A stretch of DNA of 64,000 nucleotides from Paracoccus caeni. GTDB lineage: Bacteria > Pseudomonadota > Alphaproteobacteria > Rhodobacterales > Rhodobacteraceae. This document shows, in pieces, positions 26,583 through 36,700 of this stretch (position 1 is its first letter; the number at the start of each line of letters is the position of its first letter). Position numbers and translations under genes: made by a program. The stretch spans positions 62,001 through 126,000 of the forward strand of contig NZ_JAEPRQ010000002.1 of assembly GCF_016629665.1 (NCBI RefSeq), in the 5' to 3' direction. The notes below the pieces were generated by a model. That model had not been told where the DNA came from, ran no database searches, and saw only the letters and a program-made list of their open reading frames with translations.

Positions 26583-27248
26583 TTAATCGACGCTTAACCG
26601 GATCACCCGGTCCATCCGTTCAGCCAGTTCCAGATTATGCGTGGCGATCAGCGCGGCAAGCCCCGTTTCGCGGACAAGGCTCATCAACACGTCGAACACC
26701 CGATCCGAGGTCGCGGGGTCAAGGTTTCCCGTCGGCTCATCCGCCAACAGCAATGCCGGAGAATTGGCCAGCGCGCGGCAGAACGCCACCCGTTGCTGTT
26801 CGCCGCCCGAAAGCTCTGCCGGGCGGTGATCGGCGCGATGCGACAGACCGACCCGGCCCAAGAGATCGGCGGCACGTTCGGCAGCTTCGCGCTGCGAGAC
26901 GCCAGTGGCAAGCTGCGGCAGGACGATATTCTCCGCGGCACTAAATTCCGGCAGCAAGTGGTGGAATTGATAGACAAATCCAAGCTCGGCCCGGCGCGCT
27001 TCTGTCCGCACCTTGTCGGACAAGCCGGTCATGTCGCGACCGTTCAGGACCACCTGCCCGGCATCGGGCGTATCCAGCAGTCCCGCGATATGCAACAGCG
27101 TCGATTTTCCCGCCCCCGATGGCGCGACCAGCGCCACCACTTCGCCCCTGCCAACGGCAAGATCGATGCCGCGCAGAACCGGGACCGGGCTGGTCGTGTC
27201 CTTGCCATAGGTCTTGGTAACGCCCTGAAGATGCAGAACTTCACTCAT
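26583..27248 (-). CDS. lolD: Lipoprotein-releasing ABC transporter ATPase LolD
   Basis: ATPase of the Lol system that extracts outer-membrane lipoproteins. The 221-residue protein has Walker [10 protein letters not shown] (42-50), signature LSGGEQQR (146-153), Walker B LLLADEP (167-173) and the LolD-type [14 protein letters not shown]. It overlaps the permease gene by 8 bases on the same strand. Confidence 0.95.
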   Translation of the reverse strand: MSEVLHLQGVTKTYGKDTTSPVPVLRGIDLAVGRGEVVALVAPSGAGKSTLLHIAGLLDTPDAGQVVLNGRDMTGLSDKVRTEARRAELGFVYQFHHLLPEFSAAENIVLPQLATGVSQREAAERAADLLGRVGLSHRADHRPAELSGGEQQRVAFCRALANSPALLLADEPTGNLDPATSDRVFDVLMSLVRETGLAALIATHNLELAERMDRVIRLSVD

Positions 27249-28542
27249 AACGCAGGGCCTCGACCGGGTTCATGCGCGCGGCGCGGCGCGCGGGGAAGAT
27301 GGTGACGATGAAGGACAGGGTCAGCGACAGGCCGACGGCGCGCAGGATGTCGTAAAGCCGCAACTCGGCTGGCAGACGGTAGATGCCGCGCACTTCGGGC
27401 TGCCACGCCCCGCCATCCGTGATGAAGTTGATCGCCGCCATGATGCTGTCCACGTTCAGCGCCAGCAGCACCCCAAGCACCACGCCCACAATCGTCCCGA
27501 TGATCCCGGTAAAGGCGCCGCAGAGGAAAAACACCCGCAAAACAGCGCCTTCCGTCAGACCCATCGTGCGCAGAATGCCGATATCGCGGCCCTTGTTCTT
27601 GACCAGCATGATCAGCCCCGAGGTGATGTTCATCGAGGCGATCAGCACCAGCACCGACATGATGACGAACATCACGTCATCCTCCATGTCCAGCGCCTGC
27701 AGATACCCGCCCGAAGCGTCAAGCCAGCTCCAGACCTGCGCGCCCTCGCCCGCCGCCTGCATCAGCGGCAGGGTCCAGTCGGCGACGCGTTCCGGGTCGT
27801 CCACATAGACCTGTATCTCGTCGGCAGCGCCTTCGCGGTTGAAATAGCTTTGCGCCTCTTCCATCGGCAGATAGGCACGGGCGCGGTCCACGTCGGGACG
27901 CCCGCTTTGGAAGATGAAGACTACCTCATAGGATTTCACGCGCGGCGCGGTGCCGAATGCGGTCTGCGCGCCCTTCGCGGCCATCAGTTGCACGGTATCC
28001 CCAACCCCAAGCGCCAGATCGCGTGCGATCCCCGAGCCGATGGCGATCCCGTTCCCCAGGTTTTCGACATCGCCCACGGCGTTCTGCGGGTCCACGATCC
28101 GCGGCATCGCCTTCAGATCTTCCAGTGTGATTCCAAAGATCTGCGCGACATTGGAATTGTCATTCGCCGACAACATCCCCTGCCCGCTGACGACTGGCGT
28201 GACATGAGTGACACCCTGCACCGCCGCCAGACGTTCGGCCATCTCGAGGTAATCTTTGATGCCGTTCTGGACCACATAGGTCTCGCCCGTCAGGTCGTTC
28301 TCGATGAATTGCGGGCCGGTATAGACGGTCGTATGGGCATTCGCGCCCAGCGTCGCATCAACCAGTTCGGTGCGGAACCCGGTCCTGACGGCAAGCGTCG
28401 CGATCAGCGCCATCACCCCAAGCGCAATCCCGATCATGCTGATCCAGGTCATGACGCTGACCCCGCCTTCGGCACGGCGGGCGCGCAGATAGCGCCAGGC
28501 GATCAGGAATTCATAACGGGAAAAGGGCGCGGGGCTGGCCAT
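27241..28542 (-). CDS. Lipoprotein-releasing ABC transporter permease (LolC/LolE family)
   Basis: A 433-residue protein with one N-terminal membrane segment ([20 protein letters not shown]), a large periplasmic domain and three C-terminal segments, the LolC/E topology. Alphaproteobacteria usually have one such permease rather than a C/E pair. I choose the start [19 protein letters not shown] (28542); the longer frame lacks homology. Forms an operon with lolD. The 5' end lies 133 bases from the divergent radA. Confidence 0.93.
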   Translation of the reverse strand: MASPAPFSRYEFLIAWRYLRARRAEGGVSVMTWISMIGIALGVMALIATLAVRTGFRTELVDATLGANAHTTVYTGPQFIENDLTGETYVVQNGIKDYLEMAERLAAVQGVTHVTPVVSGQGMLSANDNSNVAQIFGITLEDLKAMPRIVDPQNAVGDVENLGNGIAIGSGIARDLALGVGDTVQLMAAKGAQTAFGTAPRVKSYEVVFIFQSGRPDVDRARAYLPMEEAQSYFNREGAADEIQVYVDDPERVADWTLPLMQAAGEGAQVWSWLDASGGYLQALDMEDDVMFVIMSVLVLIASMNITSGLIMLVKNKGRDIGILRTMGLTEGAVLRVFFLCGAFTGIIGTIVGVVLGVLLALNVDSIMAAINFITDGGAWQPEVRGIYRLPAELRLYDILRAVGLSLTLSFIVTIFPARRAARMNPVEALRYE

Positions 28543-28675
28543 GCGTGAAGCCTCTGATTTTGCGCTGACACTTACCGCGCCATGCCCAAAGATCAACCCG
28601 ACAATGGCGTGAAGCATCTTCGTTGCCGAAATACCGATATTGCGATGCTGGCCGCGCAATGCCACAAGATGTGGC

Positions 28676-30040
28676 ATGGCAAAATCCGTTACCGCCTTCA
28701 CCTGCACAGCCTGCGGCGCTGCCCACAAGAAATGGGCCGGGCGCTGCGAGGCCTGTGGTGCATGGAACACCATCGTCGAGGAAGCCCCGCTGTCCCAAGG
28801 CCCCGGTCGCGGTCTTGGTGCCGCCAAGGGCCGGACGGTCGCGCTGACCGGGCTGGAGACCAACGAGCCCCCGCCCCCACGCCGTCAATCTGGCATGGCC
28901 GAGCTTGACCGGGTGCTGGGCGGCGGATTGGTGCCGGGTTCGGCCATTCTGGTCGGCGGCGATCCCGGCATCGGCAAATCAACGCTGCTGCTGCAAGGAG
29001 CCGCCGCCTTCGCCCGTATCGGGCTGGATGCCGTCTATATCAGCGGTGAAGAGGCCAGCGCGCAGGTTCGCATGCGCGCGCAGCGACTGGGCCTTGCGGA
29101 TGCACCCGTCCGCCTTGGGGCCGAAACGAACCTGCGCGACATCCTGACCACACTGGATACCGAACGCCCCGATCTTGCGATCATCGACTCGGTCCAGACG
29201 CTCTGGTCCGATCAGGTCGAGGCGGCGCCGGGCAGCGTGGCGCAGGTCCGTGCCGCCGCGCATGAGCTGGTGACCTTCGCCAAACGGCGCGGCGTGGCCA
29301 TCGTCATTGTCGGCCATGTCACCAAAGACGGCCAGATCGCAGGTCCCCGCGTTGTCGAGCATATGGTCGATACCGTCTTGTATTTCGAGGGAGAACGCGG
29401 CCACCAGTTCCGCATCCTGCGCAGCGTCAAGAACCGTTTCGGCCCCGCAGATGAGATCGGCGTGTTCGAGATGACCGGCGCCGGTCTGGCCGAAGTTCCC
29501 AATCCTTCGGCACTGTTTCTCAGCGAACGCGGCCAGCCCATCGCGGGCAGCGCCGTCTTTGCCGGGATCGAGGGCACCCGCCCGGTCCTGACCGAAATTC
29601 AGGCACTTGTGGCGCCCTCGACGCTGGCTTCGCCGCGCCGCACGGTTGTCGGTCTCGATTCCGGTCGCGTCTCGACCATTCTGGCGGTGTTGGAGGCGCG
29701 CTGCGGCATCCCCTTTGCCGGGCTGGACGTGTTCCTGAACGTCGCAGGCGGCATGCGTGTCAATGAACCTGCCGCCGATCTGGCCATCGCCGGTGCGCTG
29801 CTTTCTGCGCGAGAGGACAGCGCATTACCGCCGGAAGCGGTGCTTTTTGGCGAAATCAGCCTCTCTGGTGCGCTTCGCCCTGTCGCTCAGGCGGAAAACA
29901 GGTTGAAAGAAGCGCAGAAACTTGGTTTTTCACAAGCGATTTTGCCCGAGGCCCAAAAGGTCGAGGGCGCGGGCGGCATGGGCATCAGGCGCATCGCCGA
30001 TCTGACGGGCTTTGTGGGTGATGTATTCGGCGCCGGCTGA
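28676..30040 (+). CDS. radA: DNA repair protein RadA
   Basis: RecA-like ATPase that promotes branch migration in recombination repair. The 454-residue protein begins MAKSVTAFTC and has a C4 zinc finger (C10, C13, C24, C27), Walker A GDPGIGKS (95-102), the RadA motif KNRFG and a Lon-like C-terminal domain. The open frame's first ATG (28640) would add twelve residues without a ribosome site. The CvpA-family gene follows after 40 bases. Confidence 0.97.
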   Translation: MAKSVTAFTCTACGAAHKKWAGRCEACGAWNTIVEEAPLSQGPGRGLGAAKGRTVALTGLETNEPPPPRRQSGMAELDRVLGGGLVPGSAILVGGDPGIGKSTLLLQGAAAFARIGLDAVYISGEEASAQVRMRAQRLGLADAPVRLGAETNLRDILTTLDTERPDLAIIDSVQTLWSDQVEAAPGSVAQVRAAAHELVTFAKRRGVAIVIVGHVTKDGQIAGPRVVEHMVDTVLYFEGERGHQFRILRSVKNRFGPADEIGVFEMTGAGLAEVPNPSALFLSERGQPIAGSAVFAGIEGTRPVLTEIQALVAPSTLASPRRTVVGLDSGRVSTILAVLEARCGIPFAGLDVFLNVAGGMRVNEPAADLAIAGALLSAREDSALPPEAVLFGEISLSGALRPVAQAENRLKEAQKLGFSQAILPEAQKVEGAGGMGIRRIADLTGFVGDVFGAG

Positions 30041-30080
30041 ACCACCTGAAATGAAATGATAACCGGCACGGGGCATTCAA

Positions 30081-30710
30081 ATGGACGGCTTCACGATCAT
30101 CGACGCAGTGGTGGCAGTGGTCATCATCCTCTCGGCCATTCTGGCATGGTCACGGGGGTTCGTGCGCGAATCGCTGGCGATCCTTGGCTGGATCGGCGCA
30201 GCCGTTCTGGCCTTCATCTTCGCCGGAACCGTGCGCCCGATGATTGCGCAAATCCCGGTTCTGGACCGTTTCCTTGGCGATAGTTGCGAATTGGCGACGA
30301 TTGCGGCCTTCGCCGTGGTCTTTGCGCTGGCGCTGGTCATCTTCTCGATCATCACGCCGCTGTTCTCATCGGTGGTCCAGCGCTCGGCCCTTGGCGGGAT
30401 CGATCAGGGCATGGGCTTCCTGTTCGGGGTGGCGCGCGGAATCCTTCTGGTCGCCATCGCCTTCATCGTCTATGACCGCGTCGCGACCAGCCAGCCGGTG
30501 CCGATGGTCGAAAACTCGCGCTCTGCGCAGGTGTTCGAGCGGCTTCGCGGCCAGATGGACGAGCAGATCCCCGATGATGCGCCGGGCTGGATCGTCAGCC
30601 GTTACGAGCAGATGGTCCGTGGCTGCACCGCCACCGAAACCATCGATCTGAACGACACGCCGCCCGCCGCGACGCCGGAAACCACCCCGGAATCCGCCCC
30701 CGCGAACTGA
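30081..30710 (+). CDS. CvpA family membrane protein
   Basis: A 209-residue protein with four membrane segments in the first 140 residues and a cytoplasmic Pro/Thr-rich tail. Colicin V production (CvpA) proteins are linked to purF in many bacteria, and here the next gene is purF. Role in envelope integrity is known from other species. AGGCGG-type site is not obvious; the ATG is the family start MDGFTIIDAVVAVVIILSA. Confidence 0.9.
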   Translation: MDGFTIIDAVVAVVIILSAILAWSRGFVRESLAILGWIGAAVLAFIFAGTVRPMIAQIPVLDRFLGDSCELATIAAFAVVFALALVIFSIITPLFSSVVQRSALGGIDQGMGFLFGVARGILLVAIAFIVYDRVATSQPVPMVENSRSAQVFERLRGQMDEQIPDDAPGWIVSRYEQMVRGCTATETIDLNDTPPAATPETTPESAPAN

Positions 30711-30760
30711 GCCGATCAGGGTGAAATCGTACCTCATGTCGATTTCATGACGAAAAACTT

Positions 30761-30780
30761 CCCTCGCATCACTGCGAGGG
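30761..30780 (+). other. Hairpin upstream of purF
   Basis: Perfect 8-bp stem CCCTCGCA/TGCGAGGG with a 4-base loop in the gap between the CvpA gene and purF. No T-run follows. It may end the radA-CvpA transcript or act in the purF leader. Confidence 0.4.
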
Positions 30781-30842
30781 CGTGACTTTCTGTGCTACCC
30801 ACACTACATAGCGGGCAGCCCAAAGCCATTCAGGATGCTGAG

Positions 30843-32333
30843 ATGCAACCATTCCTGGCCCACCCTTTCGATTCGGACCGCCTGCACGAAGAATGCGGCA
30901 TATTCGGGGCGATCGGCGTGGTCGACGCCTCCAATTTCGTCGCCCTTGGACTGCATGCCTTGCAGCATCGCGGTCAGGAGGCCGGGGGGATCATCTCCCA
31001 CGACCCTGAACAGGGTTTCAACAGCGCCCACCGTTTCGGCTATGTCCGTGACAATTTCACGAAGGCCGACGTGATGGCGACCCTGCCGGGGCCGCTGGCC
31101 ATCGGCCATGTGCGCTATTCCACCGCCGGCACCAAGGCCGCCACCGCGATCCGCGACGTGCAGCCCTTCTTCGGCGAATTTCACATGGGCGGCTGCGCCG
31201 TCGCCCATAACGGCAATATCACCAACGCCGCCGCCCTGCGCCGCGAGCTGATCGAGCGTGGCTCGATCTTCCAGTCCTCGTCGGACAGCGAATGCATCAT
31301 TCACCTGATGGCCCGCTCGATCCAGCGCAACATCCCCGAGCGGATGAAGGACGCCCTGCGTCGCGTCGAGGGTGCGTTCAGCGTCATCGCCATGACCCGC
31401 ACCAAGCTGATCGGTGTCCGCGACCCCTTGGGCGTGCGCCCGCTGGTTCTGGGCAAGGTTGGCGATGACGGCTTCGTTCTGGCCTCGGAAACCTGCGCGC
31501 TGGACATCATCGGCGCCGATTTCTTGCGTGAGATCGAACCGGGCGAGATGGTCGTCATCTCGCGCGGCGAGGTTGAAAGCTCGCGCCCCTTCGGCCCCTC
31601 GACCGGCCGTTTCTGCATCTTCGAGCATGTTTACTTCTCGCGCCCCGATTCGATCATCGGCGGGCGTTCGGTCTATGAAACTCGCCGTCAGATCGGCGTG
31701 GAACTGGCCCGCGAAGCCCCGATCGAGGCTGATCTGGTCTGCCCCGTCCCCGACAGCGGCACCCCGGCGGCCATCGGCTATGCACAGGAATCGGGTATTC
31801 CTTATGGGATGGGGATCATCCGCAACCAGTATATGGGCCGGACCTTCATCGAACCGACCGAGCAGATCCGTAATATGGGCGTCCGGCTGAAGCTGAACGT
31901 GAACCGTTCGCTGATCGCGGGCAAGCGGGTGGTGCTGGTTGACGATTCCGTGGTGCGCGGCACCACCAGCCGCAAGATCAAGGACATGATCCTTGATGCG
32001 GGCGCGGCCGAGGTGCATTTCCGCATCGCCTCGCCGCCGACCGCCTGGCCCTGCTTCTACGGCGTCGATACGCCCGACCGGGGCAAGCTGCTGGCCGCGA
32101 ATATGTCCACTGAAGAGATGCGCGAATGGATCGGCGTCGATTCACTGGCCTTCGTGACGCTGGACGGCCTTTACCGCGCAGTTGGCGAAGCCAAGGGCCG
32201 CAACAATGCCTGCCCGCAATATTGCGATGCCTGCTTCTCGGGTGATTATCCGGTGGCGCCGTTCGATCAGCTTGAACGGGGTTTCCGCATGCAGCCGGGG
32301 TCGGAAACAGCGATGAAGGAAGCTGCCGAATAA
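30843..32333 (+). CDS. purF: Amidophosphoribosyltransferase
   Basis: First committed step of purine synthesis (PRPP to phosphoribosylamine). The 496-residue protein begins MQPFLAHPF; the N-terminal nucleophile cysteine is C18 in HEECGIFG, exposed after removal of a propeptide. The PRPP-binding VVLVDDSVVRGTT lies at about 363-375. C-terminal cysteines CPQYCDACFSG could hold an iron-sulfur cluster as in Bacillus PurF. Length is normal. Confidence 0.97.
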   Translation: MQPFLAHPFDSDRLHEECGIFGAIGVVDASNFVALGLHALQHRGQEAGGIISHDPEQGFNSAHRFGYVRDNFTKADVMATLPGPLAIGHVRYSTAGTKAATAIRDVQPFFGEFHMGGCAVAHNGNITNAAALRRELIERGSIFQSSSDSECIIHLMARSIQRNIPERMKDALRRVEGAFSVIAMTRTKLIGVRDPLGVRPLVLGKVGDDGFVLASETCALDIIGADFLREIEPGEMVVISRGEVESSRPFGPSTGRFCIFEHVYFSRPDSIIGGRSVYETRRQIGVELAREAPIEADLVCPVPDSGTPAAIGYAQESGIPYGMGIIRNQYMGRTFIEPTEQIRNMGVRLKLNVNRSLIAGKRVVLVDDSVVRGTTSRKIKDMILDAGAAEVHFRIASPPTAWPCFYGVDTPDRGKLLAANMSTEEMREWIGVDSLAFVTLDGLYRAVGEAKGRNNACPQYCDACFSGDYPVAPFDQLERGFRMQPGSETAMKEAAE

Positions 32334-32351
32334 TCCGGCAGGGCCTGACAT

Positions 32352-32609
32352 ATGCCCTATGACAGTCAGGCGTTTCTGGTCGTCATAGGCGTTGCATTGC
32401 TGTGCGGCACCGCAATCTGGCTTTGGTATCTTGCCCGCCACTCATTTCAGGCACGGGCAATCATCCTTATCCTTTGGCTGATCGGCCTTGCGATGAGCGT
32501 CATTCTTGGCGGGCTCTATGTGATCATCATGGGCGCAGCCACGGTGATGCTGCTGCTTTTCCTCTGGCTTTTGCTGGTGTCATCGCGCCGCTGGCCGTGG
32601 TGGCTGTGA
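32352..32609 (+). CDS. Small membrane protein, 85 residues
   Basis: Three hydrophobic segments (about 7-27, 34-52, 54-77) ending RRWPWWL. GGCAGGG precedes the ATG by 8 bases, and it lies 18 bases after purF, so cotranscription is likely. No recognised family. Confidence 0.6.
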   Translation: MPYDSQAFLVVIGVALLCGTAIWLWYLARHSFQARAIILILWLIGLAMSVILGGLYVIIMGAATVMLLLFLWLLLVSSRRWPWWL

Positions 32610-32735
32610 CCCACCCGCAGATCTTCAACGAAACGAAGATACAGTTGCACCGCGCGCCTTTCTGTTCCCCGCCCTGCTGAAAAGATAGGCACCTCTTATC
32701 GCTTGCCCGCGCTGGGCATCGTCAAAGGGGGCCTC

Positions 32736-33248
32736 ATGCTGACAGGGTTCGTGCTGTTCTATGTCGGGGCCGTTCTGGTGCTGAACGGGCTATGGATGCT
32801 GGGCCGGATCGAGGATCGCGAGATCGTCGTCATCAACCTTGTCACCGCCTGCGTGTCGGGCGCGGTGGTGATCCATGACGCTTTCGGGAGCGGCGCGGAT
32901 GCCACCTCGATCCGCAATGCCACGCTGTCGCTGCTGTTCTGCACCACCTATCTTTGGGTGGCGTATAACCGGCTGATCAAGGTCGATGGGCGCGGTCTCG
33001 GCTGGTTCAGCCTGTTCGTGGCAATCACCGCCCTGCCCGTCGCGGCGCGCGGTTTCTGGCAGGCCGGAAGCGTGGCCGAACATTGGATGGCGGCGAACTG
33101 GCTGTTCTGGGCGGTGCTATGGTTCTCGTATTTCCTGCTGCTGGCGGCGCAGTTGCCAATCAAGCGGCAGGTGGCGTGGGTCACGCTGATCACCGGCATC
33201 ACCACAGGCTGGGTGCCGGGATTTCTGATGATCGAAGGGGTGCTGTAG
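32736..33248 (+). CDS. AmiS/UreI family transporter
   Basis: A 170-residue protein with six or so membrane segments beginning MLTGFVLFYVGAVLVLNG, the signature of proton-gated urea/amide channels (AmiS/UreI). Start 32736 follows GGGGGC; an upstream ATG at 32703 lacks one. No urease or amidase genes are next to it, so the substrate is uncertain. Confidence 0.9.
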   Translation: MLTGFVLFYVGAVLVLNGLWMLGRIEDREIVVINLVTACVSGAVVIHDAFGSGADATSIRNATLSLLFCTTYLWVAYNRLIKVDGRGLGWFSLFVAITALPVAARGFWQAGSVAEHWMAANWLFWAVLWFSYFLLLAAQLPIKRQVAWVTLITGITTGWVPGFLMIEGVL

Positions 33249-33354
33249 AGTAGAGGTAACGGAATTCTGCGTATCTCGCCCGCTCCGCACGGTTTTGCGA
33301 AGCGGAATGGATCAGCAAGAATTTGGTATTAGATCAAGCAAGGTCAGACAGACG

Positions 33355-33924
33355 TCAGTCCGAATGTTGTTTCCACCGTGCTGCCAATGCCTCAAAACGA
33401 CAGAAAATTTGTTCATTTTGTAGTCTGGCTCGCAGTGTCTCGATTGCATTTCGACATTTATCAAAGTCGTTGATCAAAGTGCTTTTATACCAACTGCGAT
33501 ACAAGTCATCATCCAAATCCTCTTCAAGTACACCGATTGCAACCAACTCGTAGTCGTTGAGAATAGTTCTGATTACATTGAGTTGCGGCGAGTTCTTCTG
33601 GTTGTCCCGAACCCAGAACTCCAGCCCTGTTTCAACGTCGTTCTTGAGGCGGTTGAATTCCATCCTGTTGTGCAGATAGTCACTGTCCCATTCGCGTTTA
33701 GAGATAAATTCCAAGGTGGTTCTTCTTCGCGCGATACGCCGCTGTTCAGCCACATTTTGTTCGGCAATACGGCGGGCATTCTTGATATGAAGATGCGCAA
33801 CCAGCCAAGCAACGAGTGCAGAAACAAGAACGCCCCCCATGGAAATGAGGGGCGCATAAGCCGATATCCACGACTGCGAACTCGAAATCACATAATAAAC
33901 GCGATCAGCACTCAGGCGCGCCAC
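33355..33924 (-). CDS. DUF4760 membrane protein
   Basis: A 189-residue protein with GTG start 33924: an N-terminal membrane segment (SMGGVLVSALVAWLVAHL), then a charged helical cytoplasmic region (RRTTLEFISKREWDSDYL and FWVRDNQ) fitting the DUF4760 family. Its sequence is more AT-rich than neighbours, suggesting recent acquisition. The start overlaps a 19-codon upstream ORF. An in-frame GTG at 33891 is another possible start. Confidence 0.75.
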   Translation of the reverse strand: MARLSADRVYYVISSSQSWISAYAPLISMGGVLVSALVAWLVAHLHIKNARRIAEQNVAEQRRIARRRTTLEFISKREWDSDYLHNRMEFNRLKNDVETGLEFWVRDNQKNSPQLNVIRTILNDYELVAIGVLEEDLDDDLYRSWYKSTLINDFDKCRNAIETLRARLQNEQIFCRFEALAARWKQHSD

Positions 33925-33964
33925 CCCACCCTTCGCGGGGCATGTTCACGGTTTTTTTAATCAT
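33905..33964 (-). CDS. 19-residue upstream ORF of the DUF4760 gene
   Basis: An ATG at 33964 with a perfect AGGAGG 8 bases upstream encodes 19 residues, MIKKTVNMPREGWGGAPEC. It overlaps the start of the DUF4760 gene by 20 bases. The strong ribosome site suggests that it is translated, either as a leader peptide that couples DUF4760 translation or as a functional micropeptide. Confidence 0.5.
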   Translation of the reverse strand: MIKKTVNMPREGWGGAPEC

Positions 33965-34077
33965 ATGGCCAGCCTCCTGCTAACGAACTTATCCCCAATA
34001 TGGGGCTTCCTCATAACCGAGTCAAATTAAAGAAGTGTCAAGGCGCCACCCGCAGCAATCTGCGAGTACGCCGCAAC

Positions 34078-35163
34078 TCATCTGTTCAACCCGCCGCTGA
34101 CGCTGGGCACATCACCCGGCACAAAGCCATAATGCTTCAGCCAACGCAGATCGCTTTCGAAGAAGGCACGCAGATCGGGGATGCCGTATTTCAGCATCGC
34201 CATCCGGTCGATGCCCATGCCGAAGGCAAAGCCCTGCCATTCCGCCGGATCGATCCCGCCCGCGCGCAGCACGTTCGGATGGACCATCCCCGAGCCCAGA
34301 ACCTCCAGCCAGCTATCGCCCTCGCCCACGACCAGACGGCCGTTTTCCCACGAGCATTGGATATCCACCTCAGCCGACGGCTCGGTGAAGGGGAAATGCG
34401 AGGCGCGGAAGCGGGTTTTGACGCGGGTGCCGAAGAAGGCCGAGAAGAACTCTTCCAGCACCCATTTCAACTGCGCCATCGAGATGTCGCGGTCGATGGC
34501 CAGACCCTCGATCTGGTGGAACATCGGGGTGTGGGTCTGGTCCATGTCCATGCGGTAAACCCGGCCCGGCGCGATCACGCGGATCGGTGCGCCCTGTGCC
34601 TGCATCGCCCGGATCTGCACCGGAGAGGTATGGGTGCGCAACACATGTGGCGGGCGGTTGTCGCCCGGCGCACGGTGCATGAAGAATGTGTCATGTTCCT
34701 GCCGCGCAGGATGTTCGGGCGCGATGTTCAGTGCATCGAAATTATACCAGTCGGTTTCGACCTGCGGCCCTTCGGCGACGGCGAAGCCCATATCGGCAAA
34801 GATCGCGGTGATTTCTTCGGTGACCTGGCTGATCGGGTGGATGGTACCCTGCGGGCGCGGACGGCCCGGCAAGGTTACATCCAGCCATTCACCCGCCAAT
34901 CGCGCCTCAAGCGCGGCATCGTCAAGCGAGGCTTTGCGGGCGCGCAGGGCGGCATCAATCTCATCGCGGATTTCGTTCAGCACCCGGCCGGTGGTCTGGC
35001 GTTCCTCGGGCGTCATCCGGCCCAGTTCGCGCATCTTCAGGCTGATCTCACCCTTCTTGCCAAGTGCGGCAAGGCGCACATCCTCGATGGCGGTGGGATC
35101 GGCTGCGTCCTTGATACGGTCAAGCCATTGCTGGCGGAGGGGGGTCAGGTCGTCCATCGTCAT
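34078..35163 (-). CDS. pheS: Phenylalanine--tRNA ligase alpha subunit
   Basis: Class II synthetase alpha chain, 361 residues. The N-terminal coiled-coil ([24 protein letters not shown]) is followed by the catalytic core with [12 protein letters not shown] and [17 protein letters not shown]. pheT, usually next in the operon, is not adjacent; the DUF4760 region follows instead. The start is [13 protein letters not shown]; the third residue is an alternative. Confidence 0.97.
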   Translation of the reverse strand: MTMDDLTPLRQQWLDRIKDAADPTAIEDVRLAALGKKGEISLKMRELGRMTPEERQTTGRVLNEIRDEIDAALRARKASLDDAALEARLAGEWLDVTLPGRPRPQGTIHPISQVTEEITAIFADMGFAVAEGPQVETDWYNFDALNIAPEHPARQEHDTFFMHRAPGDNRPPHVLRTHTSPVQIRAMQAQGAPIRVIAPGRVYRMDMDQTHTPMFHQIEGLAIDRDISMAQLKWVLEEFFSAFFGTRVKTRFRASHFPFTEPSAEVDIQCSWENGRLVVGEGDSWLEVLGSGMVHPNVLRAGGIDPAEWQGFAFGMGIDRMAMLKYGIPDLRAFFESDLRWLKHYGFVPGDVPSVSGGLNR

Positions 35164-35285
35164 GCCTTCGCGTCGGTGTTGCGACAGGCGTTAGCATTTG
35201 TGGCCGGGATGGGGAAGGCTTTGCGGGCCGGACCTGTCCTCTGGAAAGCAGAGAACCGCGGCTGGGCGGCCACTTAACCTTCCTG

Positions 35286-36641
35286 CTAAGGCCGGGCCTC
35301 GACCTTCAGCCACACCCCGCCATGCGGGCGCAGCGTCAGGATCATGCGCGGCTCGGGGTTGCGACGCGGAATAGCGGTGAAGCGGAACCGGGCCAGTAGC
35401 GTGGCGAGGATGATTACCGCTTCCTGCAAGGCAAAACTTGCGCCAACGCAGATGCGCGGGCCAGAGCCGAAGGGCAGAAAGGCATAGCGGTCCGGCGTGG
35501 TCAGGAAACGGTCGGGATCGAAGCTGTCAGGCTGATCCCACAACAGATGGTGGCGATGCAGCGCATAGATCGGCAGCATCACCGTATCGCCGGGCAGGAT
35601 CTCGCGCCCGCACAGCCGGTCGGGCTTTTGTGCCGTGCGCGAGATCAGCGCGGCGGGCGGATAAAGACGCAAGGTTTCATTCACGATGCGGGTGATGAGC
35701 GGCAGACGGCCCAGATCATCGGCGGTGGCGGGGCCGTCCAAGGCGCGGGCCTCGGTCGCCGCGGCCTCTTGCACCTTGGGATCGAAGGCGCAGAGATACA
35801 GCGCCCAGGCAAGGGTCAGCGCGGTCGTTTCATGCCCGGCGACGATGAAGGTCAGCAGATTGTCGCGAAGCTCATCGCGGGTCATGGCGCGGTCGGTTTC
35901 GGGGTCCGAGGCGTCCAGCAGCAAATCCAGAAGATCGGGCGGACCATCCTTGGCCGCCACCTTGGCGCGGTCGGCGATGGCCTTGTCGGCGATACGCTTC
36001 ATCTGCCCCAGACTGCCGCGTGAAAAAAGCCGCCCCGGACGCGGCACCCAACCGGGCACGCCAAGGATGTCCAGCACCGACAGCTTTGCAGCCTGCGACA
36101 GATAGCCTTCGATTGCGTGATGCACGGCATCCCGGTCAAAGTCGGAATCGCCGGACAGTGTAACGTCTGAGATCACCTCGAACGTGGCGGCGATGGTTTC
36201 GGCAAAGATATCGACCGGGCCTTTTGCGGTCTCCAGCCTGCGGCAAGCGGCTTCGGCGGCGGCGGTCATCACCGGGGCAAGCGCGGTGACGTGGCGATGG
36301 GCGAATGCCGGGGCGACGGCGCGGCGCTGCCAGCGCCAATGCGCGCCCTCGGCCACGAAAAGACTGTCGCCGATGGCCGGGTTCAACAGCAGCTTGGTGG
36401 TGACGGATTTCGGATAGTCGTCCACCCGCTCTTTCAGGATCACGCGCAGGCTTTCGGGGTCCATCACCATGTGAAAGCGAATGCCGGTCTTGCCCGACAG
36501 GATCGGTTGACGGGTGGCGATATCCGGGATCAGCTCCAGCACATTGCGCCGGGCGGTCATCGCGGTGCCGACGACGCCAAGGATCTGCCGGTTAAGCCGG
36601 ACCTTGACGGGTTCGCGGGTGGCGTTCGCTGTCGCTTCCAT
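35286..36641 (-). CDS. Cytochrome P450
   Basis: A 451-residue haem-thiolate monooxygenase. Motifs: I-helix AGHETT, K-helix ETLR, PERF-like DPDRF and the haem-binding FGSGPRICVG with the axial cysteine. Its substrate is unknown, and no ferredoxin or reductase is nearby. The long open frame upstream (to 37403) is a shadow of the acyltransferase. Start ATG 36641 has a weak site and may be off by a few codons. It lies in a minus-strand series between pheS and the acyltransferase. Confidence 0.93.
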   Translation of the reverse strand: MEATANATREPVKVRLNRQILGVVGTAMTARRNVLELIPDIATRQPILSGKTGIRFHMVMDPESLRVILKERVDDYPKSVTTKLLLNPAIGDSLFVAEGAHWRWQRRAVAPAFAHRHVTALAPVMTAAAEAACRRLETAKGPVDIFAETIAATFEVISDVTLSGDSDFDRDAVHHAIEGYLSQAAKLSVLDILGVPGWVPRPGRLFSRGSLGQMKRIADKAIADRAKVAAKDGPPDLLDLLLDASDPETDRAMTRDELRDNLLTFIVAGHETTALTLAWALYLCAFDPKVQEAAATEARALDGPATADDLGRLPLITRIVNETLRLYPPAALISRTAQKPDRLCGREILPGDTVMLPIYALHRHHLLWDQPDSFDPDRFLTTPDRYAFLPFGSGPRICVGASFALQEAVIILATLLARFRFTAIPRRNPEPRMILTLRPHGGVWLKVEARP

Positions 36642-36700
36642 GGGGACAACATAGACATGGCAGGGCGTCGCGTTCAATCGCGCCGTCTTTTGATCCTGCG

